This document shows, piece after piece, positions 62,174 to 64,000 of a DNA stretch of 64,000 bases. Position 1 is the stretch's first letter, and every line of letters starts with the position of its first letter. The DNA is from Panacagrimonas sp. (GTDB lineage: Bacteria; Pseudomonadota; Gammaproteobacteria; Nevskiales; Nevskiaceae): assembly GCF_020697055.1 (NCBI RefSeq), contig NZ_JAJFBP010000001.1, forward strand, positions 1-64,000. The letters run 5' to 3'. The position numbers were made by a program, and so were the translations under genes. The notes under the pieces were generated by a model, which was given only the letters and a program-made list of their open reading frames with translations, ran no database searches and had not been told where the DNA came from.

Positions 62174-63610
62174 ATGACCAAGGCCTGCAAGAACTACATC
62201 GACGGCCGCTTCGTCGACGCCGATGGCAAGGACGTCATCGAGGTGCTCAATCCCGCCAACGCACAAGTCGTCGGTGTCGCGCCCGACAGCGGCGCGGCCG
62301 ACGTGGAGGCGGCGGTGGCCGCCGCCAAGCGTGCGCAACCCGCGTGGGAAAAGCTGCCGCCGATCGCGAGGGCAACCCTGCTGCGACAGATTTCCGCGCG
62401 CATCCGCGCCAACGTCGATCGCCTCGCCAGGCGCATCACGCTGGAGCAGGGCAAGGTGCTGAGCCTCGCGCAGCTCGAGGTGGCATTCACCGCCGACTAC
62501 ATCGACTACATGGCGGAGTGGGCGCGGCGCATCGAAGGCGAGATCGTCTCGAGCGACCGGCCGGGCGAGTCGGTGTTCCTGTTCCGCCAACCGATCGGCG
62601 TGACGGCCGGCATCCTGCCGTGGAACTTTCCGTTCTTCCTGATCGCACGCAAGGTTGCACCGGCGCTGGTGACCGGCAACACGATCGTCATCAAGTCGAG
62701 CGAGGAGACGCCGCTCAACGCGATCGACTTCGCCGACCTGCTGGCCGACACCGAGATCCCGCCCGGCGTCATCAACATCCTCAGCGGCCGCGGCGCGAGC
62801 ACGGGGCACGCGCTGTCGGCGCACAAGGACGTCGACCTGGTGAGTTTCACCGGAAGCGTGCGGACGGGCATCAACATCATGGAAGCGGCGTCGAAGAACC
62901 TGACCCGCGTGAATCTCGAGCTCGGCGGCAAGGCGCCGGCGATCGTGCTGGCCGATGCCGACCTGGAACTCGCCGCCAAGGCGATCTACGACTCGCGCGT
63001 GCTGAACACCGGGCAGCTCTGCAACTGCGCCGAGCGCATCTACGTCGAAAAGAGCGTGGTCGAAAAATTTTCCGCGCTGGTCACCGCGCACATGAAGGCG
63101 ACGACCTATGGCGATCCGATGGCCGACGCTTCGGTCTCGATGGGACCGCTGATCAACGAAGCGGGCCTGAAGAAGGTGTCGGCTCTGGTGGACAAGGCCA
63201 AGGCGTCCGGCGCGCAGGTGCTTACCGGCGGCAGGGTCGCCGATCGGGGAAAAGGGCACCACTACGAGCCCACGGTGCTGGTCGGCTGCAGGTCCGGGAT
63301 GGACATCATGAGCCAGGAGATCTTCGGCCCGGTGCTGCCGATCCAGGCCATCGACGGGATCGACGAAGGCATCGCGCTGGCCAACGACTCGGAATACGGG
63401 CTGACCTCGTCGATCTTCACGCGCAACATCAACTCCGCCCTGCAGGCGAGCCGCGAGCTGCGCTTCGGCGAGACCTACGTGAACCGCGAGCACTTCGAGG
63501 CGATGCAGGGCTTCCACGCGGGGCGCCGCAAGTCGGGCATCGGCGGTACGGACGGCAAGCATGGCCTCTACGCCTACATGGAGACGCACATCGTCTACAT
63601 GCAGGGATGA
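62174..63610 (+). CDS. Aldehyde dehydrogenase (AldA-like)
   Basis: The 478-residue protein is an NAD(P)-dependent aldehyde dehydrogenase: PWNFPFFLIARKVAPAL, SFTGSVRTG, LELGGKAPAIV with general base E249, and nucleophile C283 in NTGQLCNCAERIYV. The GQxCNCAER stretch is typical of the lactaldehyde/glycolaldehyde dehydrogenase (AldA) branch. It oxidises an aldehyde to the acid. GGAGG precedes ATG 62174. An SDR gene follows after 4 bp, so the two probably act in one pathway. Confidence 0.94.
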   Translation: MTKACKNYIDGRFVDADGKDVIEVLNPANAQVVGVAPDSGAADVEAAVAAAKRAQPAWEKLPPIARATLLRQISARIRANVDRLARRITLEQGKVLSLAQLEVAFTADYIDYMAEWARRIEGEIVSSDRPGESVFLFRQPIGVTAGILPWNFPFFLIARKVAPALVTGNTIVIKSSEETPLNAIDFADLLADTEIPPGVINILSGRGASTGHALSAHKDVDLVSFTGSVRTGINIMEAASKNLTRVNLELGGKAPAIVLADADLELAAKAIYDSRVLNTGQLCNCAERIYVEKSVVEKFSALVTAHMKATTYGDPMADASVSMGPLINEAGLKKVSALVDKAKASGAQVLTGGRVADRGKGHHYEPTVLVGCRSGMDIMSQEIFGPVLPIQAIDGIDEGIALANDSEYGLTSSIFTRNINSALQASRELRFGETYVNREHFEAMQGFHAGRRKSGIGGTDGKHGLYAYMETHIVYMQG

Positions 63611-63614
63611 CCGC

Positions 63615-64000
63615 ATGAAACCCGAAGGCAAGGTCGCGATCGTGACCGGCGCCGCGTCCGGCCTCGGTCTGGAGACGGCCCGCACGCTGGCGCGAGCGGG
63701 CGCGCGGGTCGTGGCGCTCGACCGCGATGCCGCGCGACTCGAGCAGCTCGAATCCGGGATCGGCGCGCAGGTCCTGACGCGCACGGTGGACGTGGCCGAC
63801 GAAGCCAGCGTGGAGGCCGCCATCGAGGCCGCGGTGCGGGCGTTCGGCGCGGTGCACATCGCGGTGAACTGCGCCGGCGTGGTGGACGCCGCCAAGACGG
63901 TGTCGCGCGGAACGCCGTTTCCGCTCGCGACCTGGAACAAGGTCATCTCGATCAACCTGACGGGGACGTTCAACGTCATCCGCCTGGCCGCGTTGCGCAT
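63615..64000 (+). CDS. Short-chain dehydrogenase, HSD10/3-hydroxyacyl-CoA dehydrogenase-like (C-terminus beyond window)
   Basis: The first 128 residues are visible. They show the NAD-binding TGAASGLGLETARTLARAGARVVALD, NCAGVV and the segment KTVSRGTPFPLATWNKVISINLTGTFNVIRLAA, which closely follows type II 3-hydroxyacyl-CoA dehydrogenase (HSD17B10). The catalytic Ser/Tyr/Lys lie beyond the window. It starts 4 bp after the aldehyde dehydrogenase gene and fits oxidation of a hydroxyacyl-CoA or similar alcohol. Confidence 0.9.
   Translation, partial: MKPEGKVAIVTGAASGLGLETARTLARAGARVVALDRDAARLEQLESGIGAQVLTRTVDVADEASVEAAIEAAVRAFGAVHIAVNCAGVVDAAKTVSRGTPFPLATWNKVISINLTGTFNVIRLAALR

Overview
The window is high-GC, gene-dense DNA from a Gram-negative gammaproteobacterium. 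The order dapE-dapD-glnD-map | rpsB-tsf-pyrH-frr-uppS-cdsA-dxr-rseP-bamA-skp-lpxD-fabZ-lpxA, the pairing of ssrA with smpB, and divergent bamE/fur all point to the Xanthomonadales (Lysobacterales) or a close relative. That assignment is inferred from gene order and protein character; no 16S gene is present. TTG and GTG starts are common, often directly behind the stop of the upstream gene.

Layout. (1) 1-6.9 kb, minus strand: a very large membrane serine/threonine kinase that runs off the left edge, its PP2C-type phosphatase, a LuxI-family acyl-homoserine-lactone synthase overlapping a small SRPBCC protein, then tmRNA and smpB. (2) 6.9-10.6 kb: glucokinase, an NSS-family sodium symporter, rnfH, bamE and fur. 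(3) 10.6-17.2 kb, minus strand: a YheT-like hydrolase, dapE, dapD, glnD and map. (4) 17.2-29.9 kb, plus strand: the conserved translation / envelope block from rpsB to lpxA, many of its genes overlapping or nearly so. Synteny ends here: a FadL-like porin follows lpxA instead of lpxB.

(5) 30-42.4 kb, accessory metabolism: a MarR regulator with a perfect 20-bp palindromic operator, a 6-TM protein, orphan cytochrome-oxidase subunit III-like and IV-like proteins without subunits I/II, a molybdopterin oxidoreductase domain protein, an FMN reductase, hydrolases, two TetR regulators, a carotenoid cleavage oxygenase, a crotonase, two small uncharacterised proteins and a glutathione S-transferase interrupted by a one-base frameshift. 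The mix suggests oxidation of hydrophobic (terpenoid, apocarotenoid or hydrocarbon) compounds, but no substrate can be read from the sequence.

(6) 42.4-47.8 kb, minus strand: a complete red-light sensing operon consisting of heme oxygenase (makes biliverdin), bacteriophytochrome kinase, Rcp-type response regulator and a hybrid kinase. (7) 48-54 kb: an operon pirin - YcaC-like isochorismatase-fold hydrolase - Tat-exported amidohydrolase - MFS exporter, with a divergent LysR regulator. (8) 54-64 kb: a DJ-1/PfpI protein, a GlxA-type AraC regulator, a tandem cupin, a MocR regulator, a monooxygenase-fold protein fused to a zinc ribbon, a Tat-exported DUF1329 protein, a small LuxR-type HTH protein, a lipoprotein, an aldehyde dehydrogenase and the start of an HSD10-like dehydrogenase. 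This looks like another catabolic neighbourhood.

No CRISPR array, insertion sequence, prophage gene, rRNA or ordinary tRNA was seen. Three intergenic inverted-repeat elements, two of them related to each other, are the only repeats outside coding sequence.
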